The translations under genes were made by a program, and so were the position numbers. Shown piece after piece: positions 22,495-34,487 of a stretch of DNA of 64,000 nucleotides. The stretch is from assembly GCA_023053575.1 (NCBI GenBank), contig JAKZAP010000010.1, forward strand, positions 17,544,628 through 17,608,627. The letters are read 5' to 3'. This DNA is from Branchinecta lynchi (lineage: Eukaryota > Arthropoda > Branchiopoda > Anostraca > Branchinectidae). A model generated the notes under the pieces. That model was given only the letters and a program-made list of their open reading frames with translations. It did no database searches and was not told the origin of the DNA. How positions within the stretch are numbered: the first letter of the stretch is position 1; every line of letters begins with the position of its first letter.

Positions 22495-22667
22495 CAGGCC
22501 CGTATCCAGGAATTTATTTCGGGGGGGGGGGGGGGTTGCCTGCGGGTCGCACAAAAAAGTACAAAAAAGACATAGATCAGAGGGAAAGAATATAAAATGA
22601 GTATTTTTGTATGTTTCGGGAGGGAGCGGTTCAACACCCTAACCCTCCCCCCCTGGATACGGCCTTG
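22495..22667 (+). mobile_element. hAT-type MITE (family E), 173 bp
   Basis: Flanked by GCTAAGGT at 22487-22494 and 22668-22675. Ends CAGGCCCGTATCCAGGAATT and CCTGGATACGGCCTTG are inverted. The interior matches 9748-9929 (GGTTGCCTGC.GGTCG, ACATAGATCAGAGGGAAA). Confidence 0.9.
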
Positions 22668-22698
22668 GCTAAGGTACACAGACAAACCTAACTAGAGA

Positions 22699-23560
22699 AA
22701 CAAGACCAAAGATTTCGAAGGGATCCCACAAATTCAATATTTGATCCAGACAATTTGGTCTTGTAGATATCTGGTCTTCGCCAGACTCCTTGAACAATTT
22801 TACTATTAAGTTATAGAAACAGAAGAAGGTTAATGGTCAATCACCTGAAAAAATCAAATTCAGATATGGATTCAATCAAGAGTGTATTCATTCACCACTA
22901 GGCTATCCGTCATAACCAATTTGACGAAACTGATCAAATCTACCTGCCTTACTTCTGCCAAATCTCCGGTTTCAACCGGATTCCGGGCGAACTATTTGTT
23001 CGGTAGAAAATGATTGTCAAAAGCGGTTTCAGCATGTGTTCTTACCCTAAACCGAAAATCTAATCTACTTCAGATACAGCTTTTGCTTTTAACGAATTTG
23101 CCGGTTTCGGACGGATTCTGGGCGAACTACTTGTCTGACGAGAAAAAAATTGTCATATAAACGTCCAGCATGTCTTCTTACTCCTGAATCGAGCATCTAA
23201 TCAACTTTATATAACACTTTTACTTTTAACAAACTTTCTGGTTTTGGTCGGATTCCGGGCTAACTACTTGTCCAGCGATAAAATGGTTTCATTTCATGTT
23301 CAGCATAGCTTCTTACCCCTAAATCGACTATCTGATTAGCTGATTAAAAAAAAATTGTTCGCCCCTTAATTTGAAACCCCACCCGTAAATGTTTAGCTAC
23401 ATAGCCCATATACGAATTCGACCTTTCCCTTGACCCAAACAGTCCTCACACCAAGTTTCAACAAAATATTTCGTTCCCTCCGAGAGTTATCGTGCTTACA
23501 GACGGACAACTTCTGCGATGTCATAGGTATGCCTCCGCTAGCGTTTTGAGATCCCAGAAA
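22699..23560 (+). mobile_element. family A element, copy 3
   Basis: Left end AACAAGACCAAAGATTTCGA; three to four ~135-bp units with GGATTC cores (22979, 23112, 23250). Then GAGAGTTATCGTGCTTACAG and the right terminal palindrome, mutated to TTTTGAGATCCCAGAA. Confidence 0.75.
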
Positions 23561-23645
23561 GTATATTTCTTAGATCAATTTCTAACATGAAATTGTTACG
23601 GTGCAGTTGTACTGGGCCGTTAATCGACAACTCATTTGACCTTCA

Positions 23646-23941
23646 GAGCGTGTTCCACCCTTCTAACAATAGTTCCTATTAGTTACTATTTCCGATCCAT
23701 CCTCACGAAAAGTTACTACGCTGCCCGTTCCAATCTTCAAGAAATAGTAACTAATAGTTACTATTTGCTTACCATGCTCGGGAGCGTAGTAACTACGAAT
23801 CCCTGTAACGTGATTGGTTGGATTAACCCGTGGCATGATATCCTGCTGGAAAATCGAAAAATCGTTCCAGCTTTGACGGCAAAAAGCCAGAATTCGTGAC
23901 GTCATGCGTAGTAACTACGGTAAGTAGGCTGGAACACGCTC
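23646..23941 (+). mobile_element. family D MITE, 296 bp, 3-bp target duplication
   Basis: Flanked by TCA on both sides (23643-23645, 23942-23944). Ends GAGCGTGTTCCACCC and GGCTGGAACACGCTC are inverted. The interior has repeated AGTAACTAATAGTTACTATT, GTAGTAACTACG and a TGACGTCA octamer. Copies at 39385 and 47854 lie in the opposite orientation. The open frames inside are repeat shadows. Confidence 0.85.
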
Positions 23942-23944
23942 TCA

Positions 23945-24470
23945 GTGTTCTTAACTAATTACGTTTTACGAACAAGAAGCAAGGAAAGAACTGTACCGTT
24001 CATACCCAAATAACATTTTGCAGCAACATGTACGGCGGCTTTTTGGGGTCAATATGGATACTTTCTGCATACGCTATGATTCATGTCAAGACAATTAACG
24101 TTCCGCTTCAATTAAGCATTACAAAACATGGCATGGTCTCGCTCCACTACTGTTATATATTATTTGCGTATGTACGGTTCAGCTCTTTCCTTGTTCCTTG
24201 TTGATAAAACGTTATTAGAAAAAAAAAACTGAAGCTCAAATGAATTGTCAATTAACAGCCCAGTAAAACTGCACCGTAACAATCTCCCTTAAATAGTTTT
24301 GGGTTTATTTTGCATTAAGCATACTTTTTTCTCTAGTTAGGTTTGTCTATACCTTACCTTAATTCACACTTTGAAGCGAATAAAGACCATCATGGACCTA
24401 TTATGCTCCACTTACGGTGGTTCTCCGGTTGGATGGTCTAGGCTTATCCTTTAAATGAACAGTTTTCAGT
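23945..24470. other. unassigned
   Basis: No feature recognised. Confidence 0.3.
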
Positions 24471-24760
24471 AAATAAGTAAGTAATTTATTTTTGACCCGC
24501 CATTTTGGAAAGGCGGAGTAAATGAAGAAAATAAACAAAACACATACAAACATAAACACAGAAAAAGACACTCAATTTTTAATCTTCGGTCAGGAAACAG
24601 TGGACGACGTCGTGCGCTGGTTGGGCCCTGTCGTCTATGATTTTTTTATTTTTTTAGTTTATATTAGTGAAATACGATTAGGTTTAATCGTGAATTTCTG
24701 ACAAAAATTACGAGGATAAGAGTGCCAGAAATGATTATGATTCAAGAACTTAAAAAAAGA
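24471..24760 (-). mobile_element. retroposon 3' end, reverse copy
   Basis: AAGTAAGTAATTTATTTTTG, CGCCATTTTGGAAAGGCGGA and GACGACGTCGTGCGCTGGTT are the reverse of 7372-7548. The adjoining TAGTTTATATTAGTGAAATA resembles the retrotransposon 3' tail at about 29.6 kb. Confidence 0.6.
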
Positions 24761-25610
24761 GGATGCATTTCAGAATCACAAAATAGCCACCTTGAAAATA
24801 AAACAAACAGTCAAACTGTATAGATAAACAAGCTACCAAACCTCCTGTGGCTCAAGAGAGCAACAAGTCCGAAAGATCAACAAGAAATACATCTCCATAA
24901 CATCTTCAAACCTCTCTTGCTGCCAAAAACACAAACGATCGAGGAAAAAATAAACAAAAAGCATTAGAAGGCGTGTCCTTTGAAGCCCTTTTCACTTTTT
25001 GTTTATCACAGGTGCATGATTCCTGAATTTTCAGGCTACTCAAAAACCTAAGACAAAAAAATGATGAACAGCTCTTCCCGGTTTCGGTCAAATGTTCACG
25101 TTCGGTAGCGAAAGGGCAAATGGTTGAGGAAATGAGTTCTGTCCTTTTGGAGAAAGAATCCAGACAAGTTTCATGTTTGCAAAGTTGCGCAAATTGGGTG
25201 ACAAAAACAAACTTACTGGAAAAATGGAACAAGTTTTGATGTGTTGGCGGCAAGACTGACACTCGATCGAAAAAGTCGTAGGAAAATGCAGTCGAATAAG
25301 ATCACGTCCTGAAGTCTTCAAAAATCAATCAAGTTGGAACAAATGCGAGATTTCTTTCGAGTCGCCTGTGGTACATATTTAAGAGGACATTCTGTTTCAT
25401 ATATGATGGTTCTAAATGAATAAGACAGCTGAGTAAAAAGCCCAGAACTGACACGCGATCGACAACGGTTTTAATGAAAGGTTAGATTTAAATTAAATCC
25501 TCATCAGAAACCTCAAAAAGCGTCGAAGTAGGAACTAATGCGATATTTCTTTCGAGAAAAAGGACGAATCAGAGACACATTTAGTGAAATGTATAATAAT
25601 GAAAGATTAA
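24761..25610. other. unassigned
   Basis: Overlapping minus-strand frames at 24906-25262 and 25088-25321 show no family signature or splice pattern I can name. Confidence 0.3.
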
Positions 25611-25810
25611 ATATTGCAAAGCTGACTTTGAAAAATATATTCAAATAATGCATAAAACGGATATGTCAGCTACGATGCTTTGGCAGGGATATTTTGGCCC
25701 TTCTTGGCAAGGGTCCTCGTCAGGCTGTCAATGTTCAGGGAAGGAAACAAACCTGCTGCAGAAGCAGACAATCGCTGCCAAAGCATCGTAGCAGGCATTA
25801 TTTGAATAAA
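25611..25810. repeat. family H repeat with nested inverted arms
   Basis: GCTACGATGCTTTGGCAG (25669-25686) is perfectly inverted at 25775-25792. ATTCAAATAATGC just outside is inverted as GCATTATTTGAAT. Between the arms lies the family H core CCCTTCTTGGCAAGGGTCCT. Confidence 0.7.
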
Positions 25811-26082
25811 TGAGAGATTATATTTAAAGCAAAGTCTTAAAACCAAACCAAGTAGGAACTAATTCAATATTTCTTTCAAGAAAAAGGACAAATAAAAGAA
25901 ACATTCAGTGGCATCTGTATTAATTATTTAAGTAGTGATGTAACCTAACTATGGAAGCTATATAGCTTTACTGAACAACATCTGTGATTTAGATTTCAGG
26001 GTAGGCTCTTTGAAGTGCTTGCCAAAGGACGGTTGGTGGGTCCGTTACCGCCTACAGACAGGACTCACGGATTGTCACAGAA
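25811..26082. other. unassigned
   Basis: No feature recognised. Confidence 0.3.
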
Positions 26083-26360
26083 AAACAAGACCAAAGGTTT
26101 CAATGGGATCCAAAAATCTAACATTTGATTCAAACAATTGGGCCATGTCTTCGCCATTCAGTCTTCGTCAGATTCCTTGAAGATTTTTACTGTTAAAATA
26201 AAATTCAAAAATGGATTCAGCAAGTCTCCTTGCCCCGATACCGAATTTCTAATCGATTTCAGAAACAACTTTGAGCTTCAACCAAATTTCCAGTTTCAGC
26301 CGAATTTGCGATGAAACATTTGTCGAGCAAGAAAACTTACCCCCAATGAATATCTTATTA
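26083..26360 (+). mobile_element. family A element, left-end fragment
   Basis: AACAAGACCAAAGGTTTCAA, GTCTTCGTCAGATTCCTTGA and one unit, then homology stops. Confidence 0.65.
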
Positions 26361-26633
26361 GCTTATAAGACATACATGTTTTTACCGTAAATGAACTAAA
26401 CCGTAACTTTACCGTAAAGAAACTAAACGCAAATGACTGCTTTTGTACCAGACCGGTGGATCCGGTAGACCATATTTTCGGAAAACTTTATGTTCTTTAG
26501 CTTCTGTCCTTTACCATACATTTACAAAAAAGGATTGAGTGATATTCAGTATTCTTATTTTCATTTCTATGAATCAGCTGTGGTGTCGGAATCGAAAAGA
26601 GAATATGATTGTGAAGCTGACTGATCTGCAAAA

Positions 26634-27388
26634 AACAAGACCAAGGGTTTCGATGGGATCCTAAAAATCTAATATTTGATCCAGACAATTGGGTCTTATC
26701 TTCGCCAGATCTAGTCTTCGCCAGGCCGATCATCAAAGAAAACCAAGTTCAGCTGTGCCTCTATAAGCCATATCTATTTTGACCATACTGACCAAAACTT
26801 CCTGCTTTACTTCTGCCAAATTTTCATTTTCGGCCGAATTCCGAGCGAACTAATTGTCCAGCAAAAAAAGAAAGTCAAGAAACCGATTCAGCGTATATCA
26901 TTCTCTCTATAAAGAACATCTGATTCTAATCAGCTTCAAATAAAACTTTAACTTATAAACAAAATTCCGGTTACAACCGGATTCCGGACGAATTATATAA
27001 AGTGATTGTCAAATACAAACTCAGCTTCTTTTCTTAACCCTAATCAACTTCAAATGAAACTTTTACTTTTAACCAACTTTCCGGCTTTTACCAGATTCCG
27101 GACGAACTACTTATGCGGCAAGAAAATCGTTTTCACCATCGTGTTCAGCATGTTTTTTTACTCCATAATAACCATAAACTATCACATTAGCTGTTTAAAA
27201 TATTTTATTTGCCCCTTAATTTGAACCCCTACCGTAGGGCTACAGAGCCCATCTACGAACTTGATCCTACCCTTGACCCTAAGAATCAAGTTCACCAAAA
27301 TATCTCATTCCCCCCGAGAGTTATCGTGCTAACAGACGGTCAACGTTTGTGATGTCACAGGTATCCCTCCACTTACGTTTCCCAAAAA
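26634..27388 (+). mobile_element. family A element, copy 4
   Basis: Left end AACAAGACCAAGGGTTTCGA, about three units (AATTCCGAGCGAACTAATTG; GATTCCGGACGAATTAT; GATTCCGGACGAACTACTTA), then CCCGAGAGTTATCGTGCTAA. The terminal palindrome is broken by loss of GGGAT (ACGTTTCCCAAAAA). Confidence 0.75.
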
Positions 27389-28233
27389 CTTGTTGCCTCA
27401 AAACGATCTGATGATTTATTTGTGTTCTTGTCTTTTTCCTTTTCTTCTTGCTTTTTATGTTTTATGTTTCTTCTTGATGTGAGTGGTGGTCAATCAATAC
27501 AATATTTGTTAATCATTATTACATTACATTACAGATATCATCCCCATCTGCTTCTCACTGATGTACAAATGATAAATGTAGACTGTCCAGAAGTTAATAG
27601 CTTAGAACCTCAAGTAAACTATCGGACCTCTGGTTTTGCCTTCGGACGAACCAAAGGATCAAATTCATAATTATTTTTTGTTTCACGGCTGTGTTAACTC
27701 CCACAATCTAACGGTTAAAACTGAGACGGCACTAATCTCAGTAAATAAGTCACCAACATTTGATTTAAGTATCGGGTACAGCTTCATTGTAACTTTTTAT
27801 TACCGTAAGAAATGCCACTGAATAAAAGGTTCTTCCACTCTTGACACGGGTCTATTCGCCGGCGTCCGTAATGAAATGAAACCCCATAAAAGTCGACCCG
27901 CAGAAAAGATGTTTCGACAAATATGCTGCGATAAGCACACCAGGATTGAAAGATTAACGACCCCTCCTGCTGGGTGTGTAACTGACCATAACTCGCCACA
28001 TATTTTATTCACTAACATTCTGCTGCTTCTTCCTGACGCGCGAGGTCCACTATCTGACACCCCATCGAGTATCTGGGGTATTTTCCAAATGGTTACCCAG
28101 AAGCATTTAAAACACTGGGGGTGTTAGGCCCATCCTAGATTAAGATTGTGCTGTCATACCTTTTCGACGGGGTACTGACGACACTCTTGGTTTACTCAAG
28201 CCTGTTATGCTGTTATGCTTGATAGCTCTAACA
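27389..28233. other. unassigned
   Basis: Several 60-86 codon frames overlap on both strands at 27636-28127. No motif supports any of them. Confidence 0.3.
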
Positions 28234-28580
28234 CAGTGGTTCCCAACCGGGGATACGCGTACCCAAAGGGGTACGCGAAGATTCCAAATTTCTGAATTCG
28301 AAAATGTCTGCTTTTCTCAAGAAATTAGAATTTTGGCTGACGAAGTTTTAAAGAAACAGCGCAAGTGTCTTTCTGACCCTTGCCCAGTTTACGGTTGAGA
28401 AATTGTATATATTTTTTAAACATTAATCTCTTAACACTTATGACAATATTTGATCTATTTTTGGCGTTCTCTTGACAGGTCTCATTAGAATAGTAGAACA
28501 ATGATTCTTCAAAAAGGGGTACGCAACCTTTTTGAACCTTAATTAAGGGTACGCGACACGGAAAAGGTAGGGAACCACTG
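28234..28580. mobile_element. hAT-type MITE, 347 bp (CAGTGGTTCCC end)
   Basis: Flanked by CTCTAACA at 28226-28233 and 28581-28588. Ends CAGTGGTTCCCAACC and GGTAGGGAACCACTG are inverted. Known: CAGTGGTTCCCAAC is a common hAT terminal sequence in animals. Inside, GGGGTACGCGAAG and GGGGTACGCAACC are subterminal repeats. Confidence 0.9.
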
Positions 28581-28720
28581 CTCTAACAGACCGAGATAAA
28601 ATACCATATAATGGCAATAAATACCATATGACAGATGATCACCCATCCAGATAAAAAACACCAAATGAAACGGATTTGCCGCTGAAATCAACAAACGAAC
28701 TTTTTACAAATTATTTTAAG

Positions 28721-29430
28721 CTTTTTGGATCCCGAAACGTAAGTGGAGGGATACCTATGACTTTGCAAGGTTGTCTGTCTGTCCGTCCGTCTGTTAGCAC
28801 GATAACTCTCAAGGGAGTTTAGATATTTTGTTCAAACTTGGTACAGGAATTCTTTAAACCAAAGTATAGGTCAAGTTCGCAGATGGGCTTCGTAGTACTA
28901 TATTTAGGGGTGGAGGAAGGGTGATCAAATTAAGGATCGAAAAGAAAATATTTTAAAATCAACTAAGATGGTCCATTTGGGTAAGAAGAGATGCTGAGTT
29001 TCTGAAACGTATTTTATCGTCTGACAAATAGTTTGCCCGTAATACGGCCAAAGCCGGAAAATTAGTAAAGTGAAAAGTTTTATCTGAAATTAATTAGAGG
29101 TTCGACATAGGGGTAAGGAGACAAGCTGAACTCGTTTTTGAACGAGTTCAGTCTTTTTGCCGGACAAGTAGCTCACCTGCAATCGTGCCTAAACTAAAAT
29201 ATTCTTTTCCTTCTGAGGATGATTGGAGGTATCAGGGTAAAAATACACGCTGAATCCATTTCTGAAGCTTGTTTTCTCACTGGTCATGCAATTCCCTGGA
29301 ATCCGCAAAAAAAAAATGGTTGAACTGAAGTTCTATTCTCAAGTTTATTACAGCTCTGGTTTGGAGGTAAGAATGCATGCTGAATCCACATATTATGTGC
29401 TTAGTTTTCTCAGTGGATCAATCTTTTTGC
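28721..29430 (-). mobile_element. family A element, copy 5, interrupted
   Basis: Starts with the reversed terminal end (TTGGATCCCGAAACGTAAGT), the GTCTGTCTGTCCGTCCGTCT microsatellite, then four units. The family A left end reappears at 29930-30000 (TTTTAGGATCCCATCGAATT), so the intervening 500 bp is probably inserted. Confidence 0.65.
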
Positions 29431-29484
29431 CATGTTTGGGGAAAAAGGATAGCTTAAAAGAACGGGGACATTACAAGGAAGGTT

Positions 29485-29745
29485 GTTAACCGCAGTTTAA
29501 AAATCGGTTAAAGAAACATCTCCTTGAGGGTAGTTGGTGAGTGGAGGGTTTGGAAGACGAGAGAGGACAAATTGACAAATTAATTAATAAATTTTTAGTT
29601 TATTTTAGTGAAGGTTTGATTAGAATATGATAGTAAATGTGTACTGGTTGCGTTTTTCAAGCACGTATGTGCTTTGTGTGTAACCGGTCGTCAAGCCGGA
29701 ATGAATTTTTTTTAGTAAAGTTGTTGAATCCTAAAAAAAAAAAGA
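29485..29745 (+). pseudogene. non-LTR retrotransposon 3' remnant with poly(A)
   Basis: A short frame reads QFKNRLKKHLLEGSW then stop, the usual last residues of a reverse transcriptase protein. A 3' tail follows with TTTTAGTTTATTTTAGTGAA, a CCGGTCGTCAAGCCGG hairpin and an A-rich end near 29743. It lies inside the interrupted family A copy. Confidence 0.6.
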
Positions 29746-30000
29746 AGTAGACACGATCAGTCGGGAAACACTTCATTACCGCCTTGGATAGACAGTCTGG
29801 TTTGAATAGACGGCGGAAGTTTATTAATCAACATAATTATCAGATATACTTTTTTGTGAAAAGTATTACCTAAGATCTCGAGAAGGGACCTGCAAGTTTA
29901 AATTGTAAGTTTATGGATTCATCAAATCAGTCAGACTTGTCTGTATCAAGAAGTTTGAACATATTAACTTTTAGGATCCCATCGAATTTTTGTTCTTGTT

Positions 30001-30487
30001 CTATAAGCTTTTATTTTGTTTCGCTACTAACAGTTGTTATTTTGCTGCAAGGCTTGTATCGCTACTGCAGTCGTTAGACGCTCAATATTGTATATCTCAT
30101 TGAAAACCTTGAAGGTGCTAAAGTTATTAAAGGTTTTTGCGATCACGCTTCGAATTTGTTCCATAATATAAAACGGGGCCGTATAAATAATCACTTAGAA
30201 AATTAATGACGATTTGTATTTTCGATACCTTTTTAGTTCAGCAATTCGTTGACGTCAGACTACGGGTCTGACCGTTCTCTGTATCCCCCAACCTTAGCAA
30301 CCACCCATTCAACCACCACAAGAATCCAGACACAATAAAATAATCCGGAAGAGCATAGAACTGTTGATTTTCGTGTTTCCTGATTTGCACCTCAAATTCC
30401 CGAAGCCTAACGACAGGGGCGCATTTTTGTGGTTTCTTCCACACGCCTTAGCATATCGGATTACGAGACAGAAGTGGAAGCAGATGA
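30001..30487. other. unassigned
   Basis: No supported feature. A minus-strand 68-aa frame at 30238-30444 has no motif. Confidence 0.3.
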
Positions 30488-30682
30488 ACGAAATGTCCGC
30501 CGTCATTCCTACTTACGAGGCACTTGGCCCCGGGATTAACAATCAAGACGACCAAGCGTTTTGTCCGTACAATTTCTGTTGGTGAGGTACGTATAGAGAT
30601 AGAGGTACACTTCGTAAGAAAGGAAGGTGCCACATTCACTCTTGTGTCAGATGAGGAGCAGGGATTAAAAAGTAAATATTGA
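30488..30682 (+). CDS. unknown 64-codon open frame, possible terminal exon
   Basis: This frame has no start codon; it opens after a TGA at 30485 and ends at TGA 30680-30682. It reads protein-like, for example TIKTTKRFVRTISVGEVRIE and HFVRKEGATFTLVSDEEQG. A possible acceptor (CTTACGAG before 30520) could make it a last exon. I recognise no family. It lies inside the giant intron on the opposite strand to the Ig gene. It may be a transposon remnant or chance. Confidence 0.22.
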   Translation, partial: TKCPPSFLLTRHLAPGLTIKTTKRFVRTISVGEVRIEIEVHFVRKEGATFTLVSDEEQGLKSKY

Positions 30683-32047
30683 CAAAAAGGCATACATGAG
30701 AAGTATTCAAAAGTGAACCTGAAGAATTTCGAAGACTGTGTTTAAATGCTTCTTTAAACACATCTCTAAATTTCAGACTAGACTACTTTGTTGCTACTTT
30801 GTTTTTCGCCCCGACAGTCAGATGCAAATGAGAAACTGACAAACTAATCCTGCAAGTGTTTCAGCCTACTTTTGACACACAGAATGAATCGGATTCTCAT
30901 CATTGTATGTGTTAGTCGTTTTTAATTTGCGTCAACGTGAAGTGACCGATTTCTTGGGGTTTATTTTTTTTCAACTTTATGTTTGCGGTCATAGCCGACT
31001 GGCTTTCTGCGACAATGAACTTATCTTATATTTTTTACAAAACTGTCACACAAAAAGCGAAACTTCGCTAGTCCAGCTAAGATCTGGACAACCAGATCAT
31101 TTTCTTTAAAAAAAAGTGTTATTAATTCAATGACTTTATCTGCGAAAATGATCTGAAAAAAACATTCCTAGCGTACAGACATGTGCAAATGGCGCCGAGT
31201 GAAAAGTGAAAAGTCATCGAAAGTCATACAGTTCGCAAAAAGATATGACCAGATAGAGGAGATTGTGATGTCAGAACTCCCAGTTACATTCTAACAATCT
31301 TGACCCGAATGGCCCAAGCTTGGCCCGATACTTCATTCAGGTAGGTTATATCTGTCGACATAGGTCTAAGCTAGTTTCGATTTCAAAAATAGTTGCATGT
31401 CACATGCATGTGTCACGACGTTTTGGGAAAAATGAGAGAAAAATTACTATTCTGAACGAAAATCCTCGCGAAAAGCCAGAGGGAAAACTTAAAAAATTTA
31501 ATCTGAGAAGCGACACCAGGAAGCAAATACAACTATCCAAAAAAAACTAATCTCGTAACGAAAGAATGCTGTTCAGAAATGAAAACGACGCAATTAACGA
31601 AATGCGATCCGATAGAAGCGTCTTTCAGGTTCGGGTTCTTTAATTCAAAATTCACTTGAGAACAACATAAATCGATCACCGAGGCCCGGCAGGGATAAAA
31701 CCTCTTCAAGAAAACAATCACAATGAATAGAGAACATAGATGGATGAATCTTTCCTCTGTAATACAAATAAAAAAGAAAAACGAAAGACTCGTTCCATGC
31801 CGAATACTTACACGGGTCGTACCCAACTCTTCACACGAAAAAAAAATAATAAATTTATGCCTAAACAACATTGAAGAAATAATAAATAAAGGTGCTCAGT
31901 GTAGGCTACATTAGTATTTTTCGCACCAAACCTTCGTTCTACCAGACTATTAGCGGTTACATATCAAAACTGCGAAAACAGAATGAGCGACAGTCAAACT
32001 CATACAACTATAAACCGCCCCGTTCAAAAATGACAGACGGTCAAACC
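30683..32047. other. unassigned
   Basis: Frames at 30903, 31320, 31533 and 31723 are short and without motifs. No repeat family was recognised. Confidence 0.3.
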
Positions 32048-33007
32048 GTTTTTGGGATCCCAAAACGGAAGTGGTGGGATACCTATGACATCGCAAAAGT
32101 TGTCCGTCAGTCCTTCTGTCTGTGAGCACGATACTCGAAGGAAATGAGATATTTTGATGAAACTTGGTGTGAAGGTTCTTTGGGTCAAGGGTAAGATCGA
32201 GTTCGTATACGGGCTCTTTAGCCCTATATTAAGGGGTTGGGGAGGGTGTTGAAATTAAGGGGCAAACAAAGTATTTATAAGCAGCTAATTTGATAGTCGA
32301 TTATGGAGTAAGAAGACATGCTGAACACGACGATGAAAACCATTTTCTCGCCGGACAAGTAGTTCGTCCGGAGTCCAGAGAAACCCGGAAAGTTTGTTAA
32401 AAGCAAAAGATTTATTTGAAGTTGATTAGATGTTAGATTTAGGAATAAGAAGACATGCTGAACACTTATGCTAAAACCATTTTCTACCCGGAAAACTAGT
32501 TCGCCCGGAATCCGAAAAAAAAACTGCGTTAATAGCAAATGTTTTATTTTACGTTGATTAGATGACAGATTTAGGAGTAAGAAGAAACGCTGAATCCGTA
32601 TATGAAAATCAATTTTTACCCCCACATTTAGTTCGTCTGGAATCCGTCTGAAACCAGAAATATTTGTATAAGTTAAAGATTCATTTGAAGTTGATTAGAT
32701 GTTCTTTGTAGGGATAAGAAGATACGCTGAATTCGTTTCTGAACCTTTTTTTTTGCTGGACAAAAGTTCGATCGGAATTCGGACGAAACCGGAAATTTGG
32801 AAGAAGTAAAGCAGAAAGTATCGATCATTATCGTCAAAATAGATATGGCTTATCGAGGTATATCTGAACTTGGTTGTCTCAGATGACTAGCTATTTGCTA
32901 ACTAATCTGTTTCCAGATTATGTTCAAGGATTCTGGCGAAGACAAGGCCCAATTGTCTGGATCACATATTAAATTTTTGGGATCCCATCGAAACCATTGG
33001 TCTTGTT
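32048..33007 (-). mobile_element. family A element, copy 6 (full length)
   Basis: Begins TTTTTGGGATCCCAAAACGG, then TGTCCGTCAGTCCTTCTGTC, AAACTTGGTGTGAAGG, and five ~135-bp units in reverse. It ends TTTTTGGGATCCCATCGAAA, TTGGTCTTGTT. Both terminal motifs are present. Confidence 0.8.
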
Positions 33008-33600
33008 TGCCCTGCCACTGTTTTTAACTGACGCATTGTTTGCGTTCTCGAGTTTAGCCCGTTGCGGATTTTGCCCTGTCGCTGTTTTTGCTGGATGCGG
33101 TTTTTGAATTATTCTATTTTGACCGTTATTTTCGCAGCGCCATTTTTGCTTCCGCGGCAACAAACACCACAATTTTTGTCCTGTTGCTGTTTTTGCATGG
33201 CGCTTTCTTTATTTCGAGCTTTTGACCGTCGGGGTTTTTGCCCTGTAGTTGCTTCTGCGTGGCGCGATTTTTCAATTGGCTGTTTTGACCGTCACTATTT
33301 TAGGAAACACTGCTTTTGTTTTTGCGGTTTCGACAGGACGCCGAGACTAACGCCAATGCTGTCTCCAGCACCCGCAACACTGCTGCTTATGATTATGGGA
33401 CGGTTCTTCAGAAGGGGGATATCCACTTATCGATTACCGTGGACATCTGAACACCTAAACAAATATTTACAGACAAGTCCCCAAACAGTCAAAAACGGCG
33501 TCACCCATGGCCAGAATAGACGAAGTAGACAGCACTTCGTCAAATGCTTCTGTTTACAGGTTCTACAGTATTTACCTCATAACATCACAGTTTGATTTGT
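33008..33600 (+). repeat. degenerate repeat under a 177-codon open frame
   Basis: TTTTGCCCTGT.GCTGTTTTTGC and TTTTGACCGT recur three times between 33050 and 33300, about 80-100 bp apart. The open frame at 33062-33595 runs through them and is Cys/Phe-rich. The second half (from about 33355) is non-repetitive but unrecognised. I treat the frame as probably not a gene. Confidence 0.45.
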
Positions 33601-33852
33601 TTTAGTCGCGGGCAGGCAAACAAAATTCGGGGAAAGCTTGATGACCTGGGTGATCGAGAGAACTAATGAGTTGATTCTGCACCGTGAAACACAAAACTGA
33701 TTTATTTTTCAACTGGAAAAATACAATCGTCTCTACGAATATCAAAGATCGCTAGAATCGTCAACGAAGTACTCTCAGGTTCACTCCAGTCTTACCGATT
33801 ATTTCCATTGGAATTTAAAAAGATATACCAACTTTTACTATACTATAAATAT

Positions 33853-34065
33853 TCCTTCAGCCCAGGCTGACTGCGAATTATATCAGATGGTGCAAAATCG
33901 GTGCAAAATACTGTAAAACGTGCAAATAGTGCAAAACAGTTTTCCCACAAGTTCGTCTTTCCAAATTGAGCGGCTTTTAGCCTGAAGAGGGCCTTCCCAA
34001 GCCAAGAAGGGCCGAAAAACAGCTCTAATAAAATTAAGCTGGCGTATCCGTTTTGCACTTTCAAG
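33853..34065. repeat. family H repeat with GTGCAAAA variants
   Basis: CAGCCCAGGCTGACTGCGAA, GGTGCAAAATCGGTGCAAAA, CCAAGCCAAGAAGGGCCGAA and CGTATCCGTTTTGCAC are the family H ends and core. Confidence 0.6.
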
Positions 34066-34119
34066 TGTTTTACTGTATTGTCTTAGTTAATGCGGGTGCT
34101 CGCATGATGCTGACTGTGA

Positions 34120-34487
34120 ATCATACTTGATACGATCGACAATAGTTGCGATTTTGAAGATATCATGGTATCTGTTACTACGGCCTAAAGTCGTTTTCGC
34201 AGTTACTGTGGTACCTGACACCAAGGTCAAAACGCGTTTTTACAGTTATTGTGATATCTGGCCAGTTACCGTGGTATTGATCGTGGTATCTGAAAAATTC
34301 ATTTCGCTTTCATCATCAGTAACACAAGAGTCTAGTTTTTTGTCAAATTGGTGGGAAAGACGTTATGTTACTCTAGATGTCAGTGTCAGTGGAATCAGTA
34401 TTTCTTTTCGGATGATTTCTAAAAGCGCATTTCCAGCAATTGTCGTTTTTGCAGTGCAACCGTAGTATCAGTTACCACGGTAACCGC
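34120..34487. repeat. low-complexity GTGGTATCTG repeats
   Basis: ATGGTATCTGTTACTACGG, CTGTGGTACCTGACACCA, GTTACCGTGGTATTGATCGT and CAGTTACCACGGTAACC are scattered variants of one motif. The last includes a GGTTACCGTGGTAAC-type palindrome. The 112-aa frame across them is repeat-derived. Confidence 0.45.

Noticed and set aside
30448..30693. Minus-strand frame with SPTEIVRTKRLVVLIVNP, resembling the end of a Sidestep Ig1 domain
   Set aside because: The expected Y.C.VDF before it is missing, and its position downstream of the Ig2 exons is wrong for Ig1.
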